DNA of 64,000 bases from Nyssa sinensis (GCA_008638375.1 CM018033.1:17450017-17514016), one strand, 5' to 3'. Shown: positions 33,761 through 46,859, counted from the first letter of the stretch. Numbers and translations: made by a program. Notes: a model not told the origin generated them from the sequence alone.

Positions 33761-36700
33761 CTAACTCGGTGGTTTTCGTGGTTCCTTTAACATCACGATA
33801 TAACTTTAATAGGCTGTTACCTTAACTAGATAAAGATTTTCTGTTGAGAATCAAGTTTTACCGTCACGTTAGATCAAGTTTTATAGTCACATCAAATCAA
33901 GTTTTACTGTCACATTAGATCAAGTTTTATAGTCACATCTGTAACTGTACTACCCTCTTTATAATTCCACGTATGCTTCGAAACCATCCCATGAAACACA
34001 ATTTCCTTCCTATGATTCTTTTCGGCTTCTGTAATTTAAGATATCTTTTGACGAAGGAAATTTTAAAATTTCTAAACGTAGCTTGATAAAACTCTATCCA
34101 TTTAGTCTACTAATATATCTAGGGTATATATATCATTTGAAATGATATTATGTGGAACTCATAGAGTTCACATCGGCTTCTATGTGTCATTTCCTCTACA
34201 ATAAATCTGTTATTCTACTAATCGTTCCTTGACCTCAAGTCAGCTATGTAAGAGTATTTGGATCCCTAGTCTATATTTCACATGTCCTGTATCTAACACG
34301 TTTCAATGATAGTTCTTTTGACGATCACGTAAGCAATGAGTCAATGGTCCAGGCATTCAGTTCCTACAGTCAGTTAGTAACATATGGGAACACATTAAAT
34401 GTGTAACATAACATAGAAGATAGACCAATCATAAGTAACCCTAAAAGTATCATTTTCCAATAATGTATTTTGATTAACTGTTACTCATCACCTGTATCAC
34501 CTTTCAAGGTGTCATTCCTCTATCTAGATATCACCGTTAATTTATTACCTTTTCAAGGTATTTTCATTTCATTTAGATATTACTGTCAGATTCACTACTT
34601 TTCAAAGCATCATGTTTCCAATTCTATATTACATTCTATCCCTCAATGAGCACTAATCGTTTCCCTCGTTTATTATGAAACATAATTTAATTCTCACATA
34701 TTCTCACTGTATAGAAAATCAACAAGTTCCTAATCCGTAAATAGAATTCCAATTCTCAATAACTCTCGTAATATAGATTGATCGTTCAATCATAAACATC
34801 AAGTCTGTAGACTAGATATAGTAATTTAATTCTTAAGGCTCCCTCAGTACAGAACAATCATTAACCATAACTCAATAAATATCCAGTACGTGGTTCCATA
34901 AGATAAAACAATCTCAGGGATTTCTAGATCCAATATTACTATGATTCCTTCCAAGCTTAACTAGTATCTCCCATTGAAACCTCGTTGATCTATCTATATC
35001 TTACTCAAGACTCTTCATATTTCCCGGTACGTCATCAATTTATTTAGAATATTAATTCCCCTGTACTTACCCCCTTTAAGTTCCCTTACATACATAACAA
35101 TCATCAAATTGTAACCCAATGGATATTCATTATGTACCTTCATAAGACAAATAATCATTACGGATTATTTATTTCATTATTGCTATGATTCCCTCCAATT
35201 TCTTTTAAGTATGACTACTATTTCCTACTCATGTTTCACTTATCTGTCTATATCAGTTATCGAACCCTCCTTCAGTATTGTCAATGTCAAATCTCAAGAA
35301 TTCTCATCACTTATCCTTAAGTACACTGCTATCCTTAAGGGTCACTAATCAATAATCATCAATTTTCATTTTAATATGTAGTCGTTTTCCAAGACTAGTT
35401 GACTTTTACTATCTTAACTTGCTTTTGTCTTTCGACAGCCCCAATTCATTTAATGTGTTTCAATACACCAAGTTCTTTCTTGGATCAGTTAAACTATACA
35501 CTTATGATCTGTACCTCCTATATTCTATGTATATTGTTCATTTCTAGTGATTCCCCCAGTGTATAGTATTTAATAATAATGACTCTTTCAAGAGTCGCCA
35601 TTTACTCAATCTCGTCTATCCAGTAATATTCAATCTCATCTATCCAGTAATCATTCCTATCTATAACAGTATGTAACTCATTCTAAAGATTATAAATCTT
35701 ATATTTATTCTATCATTGTTCCCTGAAATTTATTAATTATGAAATCACTTGGCTCATCAATATCTTTTAATTTTACAAGTGAATAATATATCGATCTAAC
35801 ACTCACGTATCCATGTTACGTACTCTACTTGTTTCATGCATAACATCTATCATCAATCATCATTCCTGAACAGTTAACATATAACCTCAGAGTTCTGTCT
35901 CTATGTTCAGCTAGCAGTAAATGTTGAAATTATAAATCAGTATGTAGAGTAATATTTAACAATATTGAGCATTTGTAAACAACTGTAAATAATAGCTGCG
36001 ACTACTGGTACAGTAGCCTAATCATCTCCCAATTCGCTATAAAAGATCAACGGTCAGAATTCACATATAAGTCCATCTATCATGTCAGGATTTACTTTAT
36101 TTGGCATTAGTAACACCGGTGCATCCAACGCATCTCCCATGAACCACTATTCCAAAACTGTTTCAACACTAAATCTTTTGATACCAGCTGAGCCTAAGAA
36201 TTTGACTTAATGCTCCAATCATTTCCTAGCATCACTAGGTTTGGTAGGATAAATGTAGTGATATTGTAGCATTCTAATCCTCAAGTCCTCTGGGGTATAC
36301 GTCGTTCTAACAGTATCATAAAGGATTCGTAGTATCCAGATTGGGTAAGGTAGCACTGTGTGTTTCTCAGTTACCCTAGTTACATGATAAGGCGGCCGTT
36401 CCTCACCTGTAACAGAGGTCCTGATAGCACATCAGTGACTGTCAATTTTCTACATTTTCTCTTTTAACCGTTTATAATCACCGTTATCCATTTTCATAAT
36501 TTATATTCACTCCTAATCTTCAGTCTCGATTTCTTCTACATCACTAGACCTAACTTCCAAGTATAGGTCACTTGTTGATAATAGTCGTGATTTTGCTCCG
36601 TATCTCGTGTTCTATGCTCCATATTTCTAAACAATGATCCTCAAGGTAACCATTAAAGTTCTCGTGTTTCTCTGTCTAACATTCTCCAATATTAACCTTG

Positions 36701-37506
36701 CAGATGTGATAGAATCAGTAAATCAATCATCCAAATGTTCAGTTACTAAGTTCAGTTCGGCAATTACATGGAAACACAATCAAGTGTGTAAGGATCTCTT
36801 AAGATCTAACATATTATAAATAACTGGAAGGGTACCTGTGGCTATCTGGGTAGTAGTTTAATCTTTCCTTGACACCAACAAGATTGGTGAGGTAGGTGTG
36901 GCACTGGCCGTAGCCTTCGCTTTCCGAGGACAATTCCTTGTTCACCCTGTGGGGTGATCCTTAACGGTGCCACTATTTCGATGTACATAGTTGTCTGTTG
37001 GGGTGAGCTTGAGGCAGAGATTTGAGAATCTCTTCTATAAGGCGCTCAATTCAGTCTAATTGATCCTTGCCTATCCCAATATTCCTAGTATACACCATTG
37101 CTCTAAACCATAAGTGTTAGATAAGTATGTCCATAAAAGTCTACTCGTCTATGGTCTAATCGAGTCAATATAATCTATTGAGATATTCCTTTTTGTTAAC
37201 CTTGTCTATAAGATAACCTGTCACTGCACAAAATAACAATCAACGTTCACATGAAATCTATATCATAGAGACTTCAATTTTATCTATTGATTCTAACTCT
37301 AAGTGATCTATGTGATTCATAATCGCCGATGCATTCCTTGGAATAACCATGTCTATAAAAATAACTAGTAAGGATAACCCGTAAGATGTCCAGTCAATCA
37401 ATAAGAGAAAAATCAAGGATCGTATGAACTCTATATAAGGAAGGTCAGTTATATCTATTCATTCTATTTCTAGTCCTATCTCCCATGACTCACAATCGAA
37501 CCTATA
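33761..37506 (-). other. Interior of the non-autonomous derivative; no coding capacity
   Basis: 3.7 kb of AT-rich DNA in which I could not find RT, integrase, RNase H or zinc-knuckle motifs in any frame. A short tandem repeat of a TCAAGTTTTAYYGTCACATTAGA-like unit (33850-33945, about four copies of roughly 28 bp) lies near the 3' LTR. Near the 5' end, minus-strand sequence around 36850-37080 looks faintly protein-like (IERLIEEILKSLPQ) and may be a trace of a gag N-terminus. I do not claim it. Confidence 0.7.
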
Positions 37507-37518
37507 GCTCTGATACCA
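37507..37518 (-). other. Primer binding site of the non-autonomous derivative
   Basis: GCTCTGATACCA on the plus strand is the complement of TGGTATCAGAGC, three bases from the LTR edge at 37522. It is the initiator-Met tRNA primer site and fixes the element's orientation as minus. Confidence 0.92.
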
Positions 37519-37521
37519 AGC

Positions 37522-40500
37522 TGTCACGACCCGAAACCCACCCTATGCAGATCTCGTGTCGCGGGGCCGACCCGAAGGCCGTCCCTACTTTTTCCATTCC
37601 TGTATCGTAGTACTAATATGCAAAGTACTAAAACCTCAAAACAATAACAGCGGAAGTCTTATCAGTAATAGTACCTCAGCGGAAGTCTTTCAATACACAA
37701 TGTTAGCGAAAGTCTTTCCAATACATAATATGGTTCTACATAAACAAAATAAGAACCAAACATGACTAGCACCCGAGGGTGGTGAATACATGGGAGAACT
37801 AAAACATAAACTGATGCATTTCCCCAAATGTCCTTCTATGTCTTTAAACTCCTACCGGGGTCTCGCGGCATCAGTACCTGAAATGGGGGTGAGGAGGGTG
37901 GAATGAGCTACAAGAGCCCAGCAAGTAAATACAGATCTCCGACACTAGTATCGAGGATCATAAAAGAATATGAATCCAAGAACAAGAATATGATAGCCAA
38001 TCATAAGAAATAAGATGCTATGATAGCCAATGGGAACAGTTGCCATAAGGGCCAATAAACAATAGAACACAATGTACAATTAGGAGTAAGGGACATAACA
38101 TCAACATGAAACTCTTAACATGTGAACAGTGGCAAATGAACAGTGGGATCACAATGTGTAATCAGTAGGAATGGCATAACAATGTCCTGGAATTCTCGAC
38201 GATAATACAATAACAAGAAAGTACTGCCATTATAATCGATCACAATAAATCAATAAAGGAATCTCTCACAATACTAGATAATCACAAGAACAATGCAATT
38301 CAACAATTATAGTTGAACAATCGTATAAGAGATGCTTTTGTTCTGTGTCAGGGCTTGATATGCCCTCGGTCCTTGGGGGTCCGGTTTACCCCCTTCAGTG
38401 CATTCCAGTGCATGGCCATATGTCCGTTCACAGACTTGACCCGAAGGTCTTCAGTGAATTTAAAAGCATCGGATGGATATTGTGACTGAGCACAAATCCA
38501 GTATACATAAACATTTCATGATCATAAATGATTCCATAGGAGTATATAAAAATGGAATATCATCAATTCAATGGAAACATAACAATAGGCATTTCAAAAC
38601 ACGGTTCAACATGATAACAATGGTACAACAATAAATCAATGTCCACCAGATAGAACAATATCACGTTGTGGAGACAATAACATCAGATACGCTCAGGAGT
38701 ACAAGTTTGGCAGTAAAAGAATGAACTTGGCTTGATAACACCACATGGAAGAGAAAGGGTATCTACTTACCTCTAATGCGTTGCTAAATTAGTCTCCTGT
38801 AGGTTTGCCTTTTCCCGTTGAGTTCCCTATATATCAGTAAATACGTTTCAGAATAATTTCTATTCACCAAATTCTATGCCTTGCTATGATCAGTATTTCT
38901 AATACTTATTTAGACTTTTATATGTCCGTTGTTCTCGGAACCTCTTTTCATAATTTGGACATTTCCAATAGATTCGGAAGGTTCAGAATAATAAAAATTC
39001 ACTAGTTATTTAAGTCAATCGGAGTCCATTTGACTCACCTATGAAGCAGGGGTATTTTGGTCATTTTTTTACAAGTCATAACTTTTTGGGACTCCGTCTC
39101 GTGAAACGGACCTCACCATTGGACTCAGAGCATGCGAGATAATAAAAATTGACTATTCATTTGCCCTATTTGGACCTCGTTTGACTCACTTTTGAGTCAG
39201 GGGTATTTTTGTAACTTTAACATTTTCCTGTTGGGCCTTAGTAGAATTATCTATAACTTTCGGGGTCAAAATGTAAATAGCCAGAGTTGCGGTCTGAACC
39301 AGTTGGTTCAGAACCAAAAACCCTAAACCGGTTCCATTCCACTGTGAACCAACCGGTTCAGTTAACTTCAGAGAACCGGATTAAGATATCCAATTCTCTC
39401 ACCCTATCCACGGTTTGGACAACCCCAACCCAATTCCAATCCCTTATATCCGTGACCAAACAAGCCCAAATTATTTTAAATTTAAAACAAAACGACACAG
39501 TGTTGGTACCCGTATTGCAGTCGGTCGGATCTCAACCCGACCCGACCCAGACCCGGTCTCACCCTGACCCGAAGAAGCCCCCGTTAATCCGGTCGTCTTC
39601 TCCGGTGGGTTTTCCGGCCACGGTCGCCGGAACAGCGCAGTTCCTCACGGATCTTCATGGTTTTACGTCCAAAATTTACTGTTTTTCTTCCCAATGAATT
39701 CTAAAATTGTAAGGAATATTTTAGGACTGGTTTTAACCTCCAACATCACCGGTTTCACACACCCATTCCCAGTTTCCGGCGTTGCACCGGTGAGGGAATA
39801 ACTGGCCACAGAATGGCCATTTCTTGACCATTTAAGCTGATTCGAAGTGCGTTGGGTCCCTGGAGACGTTTCCTATCCATATTATGGTTCAATTTTCCAC
39901 TTGGGTTCACCTATTTTAAGTCACCATTTCTAACCGAAGCCTAGTTTGGTTTTTTTTTTTCTTGTTTTTCTTTCCTATTTCGCGTCCTACCAATTCAGTC
40001 ATAAATTCTATGATAACAGGGATGATAACAGGGAGTAAAACTAAAGAGATTAAGATGAAACAGGTTACCTATCATTAGCCGATTTCCTGAATTTTAATTT
40101 CAGTCCTTCCTCTCTCTATTCTCCTCTTCTCCCTCTTGTTCTTACGATTCAATTTTCTCACTCTTCCAATCTCTTTCTTCATTCCCTTTAACCGATCCCC
40201 CAGTCGGTGGCCCTTGCCACTTGTAGCCGCGGTGGCAGCACACTCATGCACACAAGACACCTCACACATAGCTTTCTCTTGGCTGATTTTCAGTCGGTGG
40301 CCTTGCCACCTAACACACACACATGCACCGCATGTTGCCACCACACATGACCCACATGCAGTTCCTTTCTTTCCATTTTATTTCTTTTCATTTAATTATA
40401 TTGTATTATAATATATATATATATATCATCCAACCGTATATATATATATATGATATTCATAATCATTTAGATTTACTTTAAAAATTTATGCGTCGACATT

Positions 40501-40715
40501 CACTTGCACGTTTTTCAATAAACTCGGCTTCCGGTGCAACGGCAGCCGGACACCCGTGACTGTTTGCCTCTCGTACCTATGCATCGTAATTGAACAATAC
40601 AGTCTATTACGCATCCCCTTTTATTTATGTCATATAACGGCTCATAATTCGGGATTACATTTTATAACCCGGTGCAGCCCGGTGTACACGCTATATCCCG
40701 AGTCGGGATATTACA
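37522..40715 (-). mobile_element. 5' LTR of the non-autonomous gypsy derivative
   Basis: A copy of 30514-33716 with scattered substitutions, for example at plus positions near 37766, 37949, 38238, 38386, 38936, 39556, 39622, 40151 and 40227, and a shorter (TA)n tract at 40411-40452. Most changes seen are transitions. Confidence 0.93.
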
Positions 40716-40859
40716 TCCTATCTCTTTGCAAGTGGACAAAACCATCAGTCATTTTCATCTAGAAATTTTTATGAAATCAATTTGATAAAATGTCATAAAA
40801 AATAACTTTTTATCTTTTTAAAATTCACCAAAAAACTTGGCACTACCCACCACCTTCAT

Positions 40860-40904
<45 letters not shown>

Positions 40905-41074
40905 TGATCGGTGAAGTGTCCTATAAATAATAAAGGTGGCCGAAGGGGCAAAATCATGCTTACAAAAACAAAAAACCAATTACAAAAATAAACTTAAAAT
41001 TCTCCAAAAACTCTACAAGAACTCTACATAGGAGTATCTTTATTTTTTATTTGTAATTCGAAAATTTCCCTATA

Positions 41075-41256
41075 CATTGAGTTTTCAAACTAAAATTTTA
41101 TTTTGGGACATAAGAAAAAAAAAACATGAAACACTTTAATGGGAATTGAGGGAGTATTATTTTAAATACACAGTTGTATCACAATCAAGGACAAAATTAG
41201 AAGGGGCATGCCGTGCATACATGGAGTTTTCAAACTAAAATTTTATTTTGGCACAT

Positions 41257-41291
<35 letters not shown>

Positions 41292-41375
41292 CTCTTAAAT
41301 TAGATTTGGGGGAGTAATATTTTAACTACACATTTGCATCACAATCAAGGACAAAATTAGAAGGGGCATGCCCAT
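41075..41375. repeat. Imperfect direct repeat in the psi1 intron
   Basis: GAGTTTTCAAACTAAAATTT occurs at about 41079 and 41224. The TCACAATCAAGGACAAAATT block followed by AGAAGGGGCATGCC occurs at about 41178 and 41340. The unit is about 145-160 bp, two copies. Psi2 has only the second unit (62680-62770), so the duplication arose in psi1 or was lost in psi2. Confidence 0.8.
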
Positions 41376-41701
41376 CACAGTTTATTAATAGTCTTTCCTT
41401 ATCTAATTGAAAGAAACTATCTAGTCTTTAAGAGAAAAGTTTCTAAGTTTCTAAGTTTTTATTTTAATTTGGTTTAGTTTGATTAGGGAATTGTTATTAG
41501 CAGTCCAAAAAGTGAATGAGGGTTAATCACTTTGTGGAGTATGAATAAAACATCCCTTTTGATTAATGTAGTAACCAAACATTATTAGTGTTATTTTTAT
41601 ATGAAATGCATATTTTTTTTTTTATCTATCTTGTTTATAAAGCTATAAATAAATATGTGCATTAATACGTTCTAATTATAATCTTCCATTACCTTGTTTA
41701 G

Positions 41702-42541
41702 GGAATAACTCGTCACTTCAAGGAAACTAGCAAAGTCCTTGACAAAATATTGGAGATTATTATTGAGTAACATGTACAAGAAGCTAATAGTGGGCAACAA
41801 AGGAACAACCATGAGATGGATTTTGTGGACGTAATGTTGTCGTTGATGAAAAAGTCCACAAACACCCATGATGGGCTATCATCTATCATTGATCGAACAA
41901 GTATCAAAGCAATCATATTGGACATGATTGTAGGAACTATTGACACGTCAGCTCCTGCGATCAAGTGGGTCCTATCGGAACTTCTGAGGCATCCAAGGGT
42001 GATGAGACAAGTCCAAGAAGAGTTGAACAGTGTTGTTGGAATGGATCGAAGTATAGTGGAGGAGACTGATTTGGCAAAGTTAAATTACTAAGACATGGTA
42101 ATCAAGGAAAGTTTAAGGCTACACCCTGTTGCACCATTGTTGCTTCCTCATGAATCCATGGAAGACATTGTGATCGGCGAATACTACATACCAAAAAAGT
42201 CACGAATTATTGTTAATTGTTGGGCATTAGGGCGAGATTCCGAAGTGTGGTCAAAGAATGTTGAAGAATTCTTGCCAGAGATGTTCAAGGAGAGTGATAT
42301 AGATCTCAGGGGACGTGATTTTCAGCTTATACCATTCAGGTCTGGGCGTAGAGGGTGCCCAGGGATGCATTTAGGGCTCTTAAACATTCGATTAGTGGTT
42401 GCTCAATTAGTACATTGCTTCCACTGGGAGTTGCCTAATGGCATGTCAACTGCTGAAATGGATATGACCGAAAAATTTGACCTATCGTCGCCAAGAGCCA
42501 AGCACTTGCTTGCTATGCCTAAATATTGCCTAGGCATCTAA
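41702..42541 (+). pseudogene. P450 psi1 exon 2
   Basis: 280 codons in one frame with two TAA stops (41768-41770 and 42089-42091). In psi2 these codons are GAA and TTA. The I-helix oxygen-activation motif is VGTIDTS (about 41932), followed by the K-helix ExxR in [13 protein letters not shown] block takes the place of the usual PERF (psi2 has PERF). The haem-binding loop is [15 protein letters not shown] (about 42333), with the invariant Cys present. The natural stop is at 42539-42541. The two nonsense codons alone would remove the haem site. Confidence 0.93.
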
Positions 42542-44398
42542 GACTTTTGAGGAATTTCTTATATTCAAGTTATTTGGTCTTTACACGTATGTTTTTATCT
42601 CAAAATATAAAAGTAGTTAGTCCAATTTTACTAAAGCAAATTTTTTTTTTTTTTTTTTTTTTTATATATAGATTGGTTAAGAGTATTATGGCCAGCTTAC
42701 GTGCATTAGATTAACTCTCATCTTCGTAATAGTTAGACTCCCACGTTAAGCTCTAACTACCAATCATCTGCGCAGAAACCGAAAGACTCGAACTCAAAAC
42801 GTTTGCTACTGCGGAACTTGTTATAACTTACAATAAGGTATTCAAAATGATAAATACATATATATATATATGTAATTTAATGCAAAGTGTGGACAAGAAC
42901 AAGGCCAGATTTTAGTCTAGGGGCAAACATTGTTTTTCAAATTATAAGTTCAAAAATTTACGTGGTACAAAAATTGATATTGATTGATAATTTTTTTACA
43001 ACTAACTAAATTTATTGATATATAAAAGTTTATAAATTAAAGAAGAAGTCTAACAAAAAAGAGGGACCTAAAAAACTTTAAGTTAAACAAAAAAAATCTT
43101 AAAAACAGTTATATACAAGATTTTAAAATGTAAAAGTTTTGAACTCGTTGGAGCCAAAGATATAAATTAAATAGATATATCGAAAAATATTTTTAAAATA
43201 TAAGTATAATTTAAAATAATAAAAAAAAAGAGTGAGGCGGTTGATCCCCTAAGCCTGTGGTTAATACCCAAATGTCAAAACTAGTTTATAGTCCAGACTA
43301 AATTCTACTTATGGTTATTTTAAATTTTAAGTTCAAATTTTAAATATTATTACAATTGTAAGGTCTCGTGCCTAAGTGTAATAGATGTTATGCACGACAT
43401 TTGTATCACGAATTACTCACTTTTACAGAGTTGCCATACTTGAAAAGACTTTTATTAAACCTTTACTTGTAATTAGCATAATTCTCATGACTCAACTAGA
43501 TCTTACAAAAACTAGTAATAAAATAAAACTTTAAAAAAAATTCCAATATAAAAATACAAACATTTTTTTTTTTCACAAACTCCTCATTTTGCAATTCTTA
43601 ACAAAACATAAAAATTAGAAGCAATAAACCCATTACATCTTGTCAATTCCAAAATCTGAAAAAAAAAAAAAAAAAAAACCTAGTAGAAGTTTAGATTAAT
43701 TGTACAAATACCTATGCACCACAACTAAAAAATATATATATAAATTGCATGTGTGCAAAATAGAACAATAAAAATATATGGTGATTCTGTGAACTAAGTA
43801 ACAAAAAGTAAATCATGCATGTTAAATAAATTTGTAATAAGCAACAAACACTTAGCAAAGTACCTTATGATAATAAATATAAGGATAAATTATACTAATC
43901 TTTTTTGAAGTTTTTGAAATTGCACTGACCTTCCTGACTTTGCCTGAAAATGTACAGATACCTCCCTCCGGTCAATTTTTTTTCTTTAAAATGACAAAAA
44001 TACCCCTTTTATTTATTTATTTTTTCATTTTTCAATTTTGACCAATTTTTTCTAAATTTTTTTAAAGATTTTTTATTATTTTATTTTAAAATAAATTTAA
44101 GGTAAATAACTTATTTTTATTTTATATAAAAATAAATTTAAATTTTTATCAATATTTAATTGAAAAATAAAAAAGAATTGGTCAAAATTTTTACCATCAC
44201 ACAGTAGTAGTCATTAATTTGTTGCCACTTCGGGGGACCAATCAATTAGTAAAGGCAGGCCAAGCCAAAAAATAAATAAATATATACATATACATATATA
44301 TATATACACACACACACATACATACATCAGCTCAAGGCTAAGCCAAGCAAAGCAAAATAATAAACGCCTTATATATTAAGGAAAATGTTACATAGAGA

Positions 44399-44437
<39 letters not shown>

Positions 44438-44589
44438 GAAAAATGTTGTGCATCTATGTTTACATTGTAAAGTGAAGTGATATTATTATTATTTTTTTGG
44501 GTGCCCAAATGATATAGTTCTCAAAATCGCCACTAATCATATGGGACATGTAACAGGGATAGAAATTGACACATTGTTGTGACAGACCC
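42542..44589. other. Intergenic DNA; no gene seen
   Basis: AT-rich DNA with homopolymers. 43884-43990 starts GGATAAATTATACTAATC and reads like a worn Mutator-type terminus (compare GGGTAAATTACACC of the element ending at 58781). It is followed by an AT-rich stretch (44040-44200) resembling 9140-9290. 44210-44400 weakly resembles 60700-60850, part of the duplicated block. (TA)n lies at 44400-44433. Confidence 0.65.
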
Positions 44590-44725
44590 ATCAACTCGGG
44601 CAAAAAATATGGTCCCATCATGTGCATATATGCCAATTATCGTAATCTCATCCCCTCAAGCAAGCTAGCCGACTTATGACAACAGTGGTTGTGGAACAAA
44701 AGAAGCCATGACTCTCTAAAGGAAA
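44590..44725 (+). pseudogene. P450 exon-1 relic C (CYP736A-like)
   Basis: AAAAAATATGGTCCCATCATG, GCCAATTATCGTAATCTCATC and CCCCTCAAGC match psi1 exon 1 around the KKYGP and VPTIVISSPQ codons. GAAGCCATGACTCTCTAAAG matches relic A. Internal deletions and frame changes leave no coding potential. The following 430 bp to 45160 match 15600-15975, so a whole degraded unit lies here between psi1 and copy 2. Confidence 0.55.
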
Positions 44726-45159
44726 AGAAACGGTTGATGTTATGTTCGAATGCAACAACAAGGAATTACAATGCAAATTGCAAGGTAATCCAAAATCACA
44801 ATAATAAGAAACTGATTTTATCCAAGAATCAATTAAACATAACCTCCATTTTTCTGTTTATATATATATATATATATATATTGATGGTTACATCTATTGA
44901 AAATGAATATTTTCGATATTATGAGTTGAAAGGCCTAATAAATGCAATTACATCCAAGCGTTCCTTTTTGTATCGATCGTTGGCATTTGAAACTTAAAAA
45001 ATGTGCCTGATTCAGAATACTTCCTGACCGATTTCAAAAAAAATAAAAAAAAATTACAATTACAGACACGATTTGTAAACAAACACACATGATGTGCCTG
45101 CAGATGTGGCCCTTCAAACTTTTGTAGCCCAAACAAATAATACAACAAATAGTAACGTG

Positions 45160-45948
45160 GTGATAAAATTAATGAAAAGGTCTAAGACAGAATTACTATT
45201 TATTAAATTAAATATATGAAATTATACAGGGCACTCCGAGTTTATGAACTGTATATGAAGAGACTTAGAAAAGGAAACAACAAAAGAGTCTTAATACACA
45301 ATAATAATCCGGTCCCCGATTTTTTGAAACAGAGTCATCAGAAGTTTGTTGGAATGATTTAATTCATTTTGTTATTAAACATATTTCAAATATTATTTTA
45401 TTTATTTTAGTCACATTTCATGGCTTCCACCAACATGTGATCCTGTATTGTGGATAAATTACTGAAATACTCCTTATCTCGTAATTTAGCTTCTACATCA
45501 AACAAAACATGATTAATTGGTTTACCTAATCAACCTTAAATTATTATCTTAACTTCCAATTAAAAGTATTTATATTTTAGGTCATTACGAAAATGTTCCA
45601 AGAATTATTCAAATGAAACATTGTTCTCTCCTAAGAGTGTAGAAGACTTTATACCAATCTTAATTAATTAAAATATCAATTTAATCAATAAAGAACACAT
45701 ATTTAATATCCTTATTTAAATTTAAGATGGACTACTCTCGAAGAAATTTGCTTGTAAGATTACTAGGATCTCAAGTTCATGCATATATCAAGTTTATTAT
45801 AAGGATAATCAAACATGTAAATGAAATAAATATGAGATACAAAGATTTTACTTGAAAAAGTCTTACGGGAAATAAAATTCACCAACTAAAAAAGATAAAT
45901 TATCAATAATGAACACAGTATAAGTCTACAAAGAGAAATCACAAACAA
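45160..45948. other. Intergenic DNA; no feature seen
   Basis: AT-rich, without supported genes. The left border of segmental copy 2 is at 45949; the sequence directly before it does not match the sequence before copy 1. Confidence 0.7.
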
Positions 45949-46859
45949 CTAATCTTCCATGAACTAATGGATCACTGCTAGTCTGCTTACTTTTTCTCAT
46001 TGTCTTTTTCTTCTTGATTAGCCTTTTACAACTACAGCACCATCAAAAATTTACAAATTCACCACCGTAGTAGTGTGCAAATCCTTATATAATGGATGTA
46101 TGTGTCTAGCCCACTATATGAACCTACGTATACTCTTTGACACTAGGTATATATACTTTGAATATAATGTATTAAAACATTACAGAAAAACTAACTATAT
46201 GAACAAAAATTGAAGTAAAAATCACTCAATGTATCACTAAGCTTCAAGAGGTTAGGATTCATCATGTGAGATATAGTAAGGCCTTATTTATAACCAAAAT
46301 AATGAAAAACCCTAAACCAATTCAAACTAGGACTTGCGCTCGGATGTGGCTTGGCTCCATTTGGACGAACGTGTTACTAGAAAACCCTTTTGAGAATTTA
46401 CAATGAAATTTGTAATGATTTTTCCATAAATTAAAAACACATAAATATGTTTAGAAGCATACGCTTTAGTAATTCTCAAAGTCGGCCATAATGTCTATTG
46501 AACCCAGTTAGTCAAACAAAAATTTGGCTACTAATCAAGTCAATTGACCTACCAGTCAACTAATGGTTAGAACTAATCGATTACATGGGAAAACTAGTCG
46601 ACTAATGAAGGATTTAAAAAAAGAAATAAAACCACAGGTTGAACCAGTTGACCTACTAGTCGACTGCCCCAAAACTAAGGCACAACCAATCGACTGATGG
46701 TACAAATCAGTTGACTGATTCAGTCATTTCTATAAAAATTGAACAATTTTCAAACATTTCAAAAAACCATTTTTTGCAACTTTTTGACTTCTCCCTCTTT
46801 CTCTCCAACCATTAGAAACCTCACTAAATCTCTCTCTCTCACCTTCAAATCTCTCATCA

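Larger units (their letters stand above)
30514..40715 (-). mobile_element. Non-autonomous Ty3/gypsy derivative (LARD-like), 10.2 kb
   Basis: Two LTRs (30514-33716, 3203 bp; 37522-40715, 3194 bp) in minus orientation flank a 3.8-kb interior without pol. On the minus strand the LTR runs TGTAATATCCCGAC to GGGTCGTGACA. Target duplication is TCCTA (30509-30513 and 40716-40720). The LTR pair shows about two dozen substitutions by eye, so it is older than the chromovirus insertion but still young. It shares primer site, hairpin and LTR repeat modules with the chromovirus, placing it in the same broad lineage. It sits in the P450 intron, antisense to the gene. Confidence 0.94.
30149..41701 (+). other. 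P450 psi1 intron, 11.5 kb, expanded by a retrotransposon
   Basis: The donor is CAG|GTTCG and the acceptor is TTGTTTAG|GGA. The flanks 30149-30513 and 40721-41701 carry the native intron. 30160-30350 and 41285-41701 match the short intron of psi2 (62455-63091). Between them lies the complete minus-strand gypsy element 30514-40715. Phase 0 is inferred from continuous protein alignment across the junction. Confidence 0.85.
18281..42541 (+). pseudogene. CYP736A-like cytochrome P450 pseudogene (psi1), whole locus
   Basis: A two-exon A-type plant P450, which would have been an ER-anchored haem monooxygenase. Exon 1 is 18281-18412 plus 29566-30148; exon 2 is 41702-42541; the phase-0 intron 30149-41701 has GT and AG ends. 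Without the insertions it would encode about 517 residues, the usual size. The N-terminal anchor, proline hinge, I-helix, ExxR and haem motifs are all recognisable. The nearest family I recall is CYP736A (CYP71 clan). Lesions: an 11.1-kb element in exon 1, a +1 frameshift at 29821-29823, and nonsense codons at 41768-41770 and 42089-42091. A 10.2-kb element inflates the intron to 11.5 kb. The substrate cannot be predicted. Confidence 0.9.

Noticed and set aside
36634..36819. 61-codon hydrophobic frame in the interior of the minus-strand element
   Set aside because: Plus-strand frame against element orientation, no motif; probably chance.
44689..45148. Frames at 44689-44997 and 44948-45148
   Set aside because: They cover a P450 relic in the wrong frame, a TA microsatellite and duplicated non-coding DNA.
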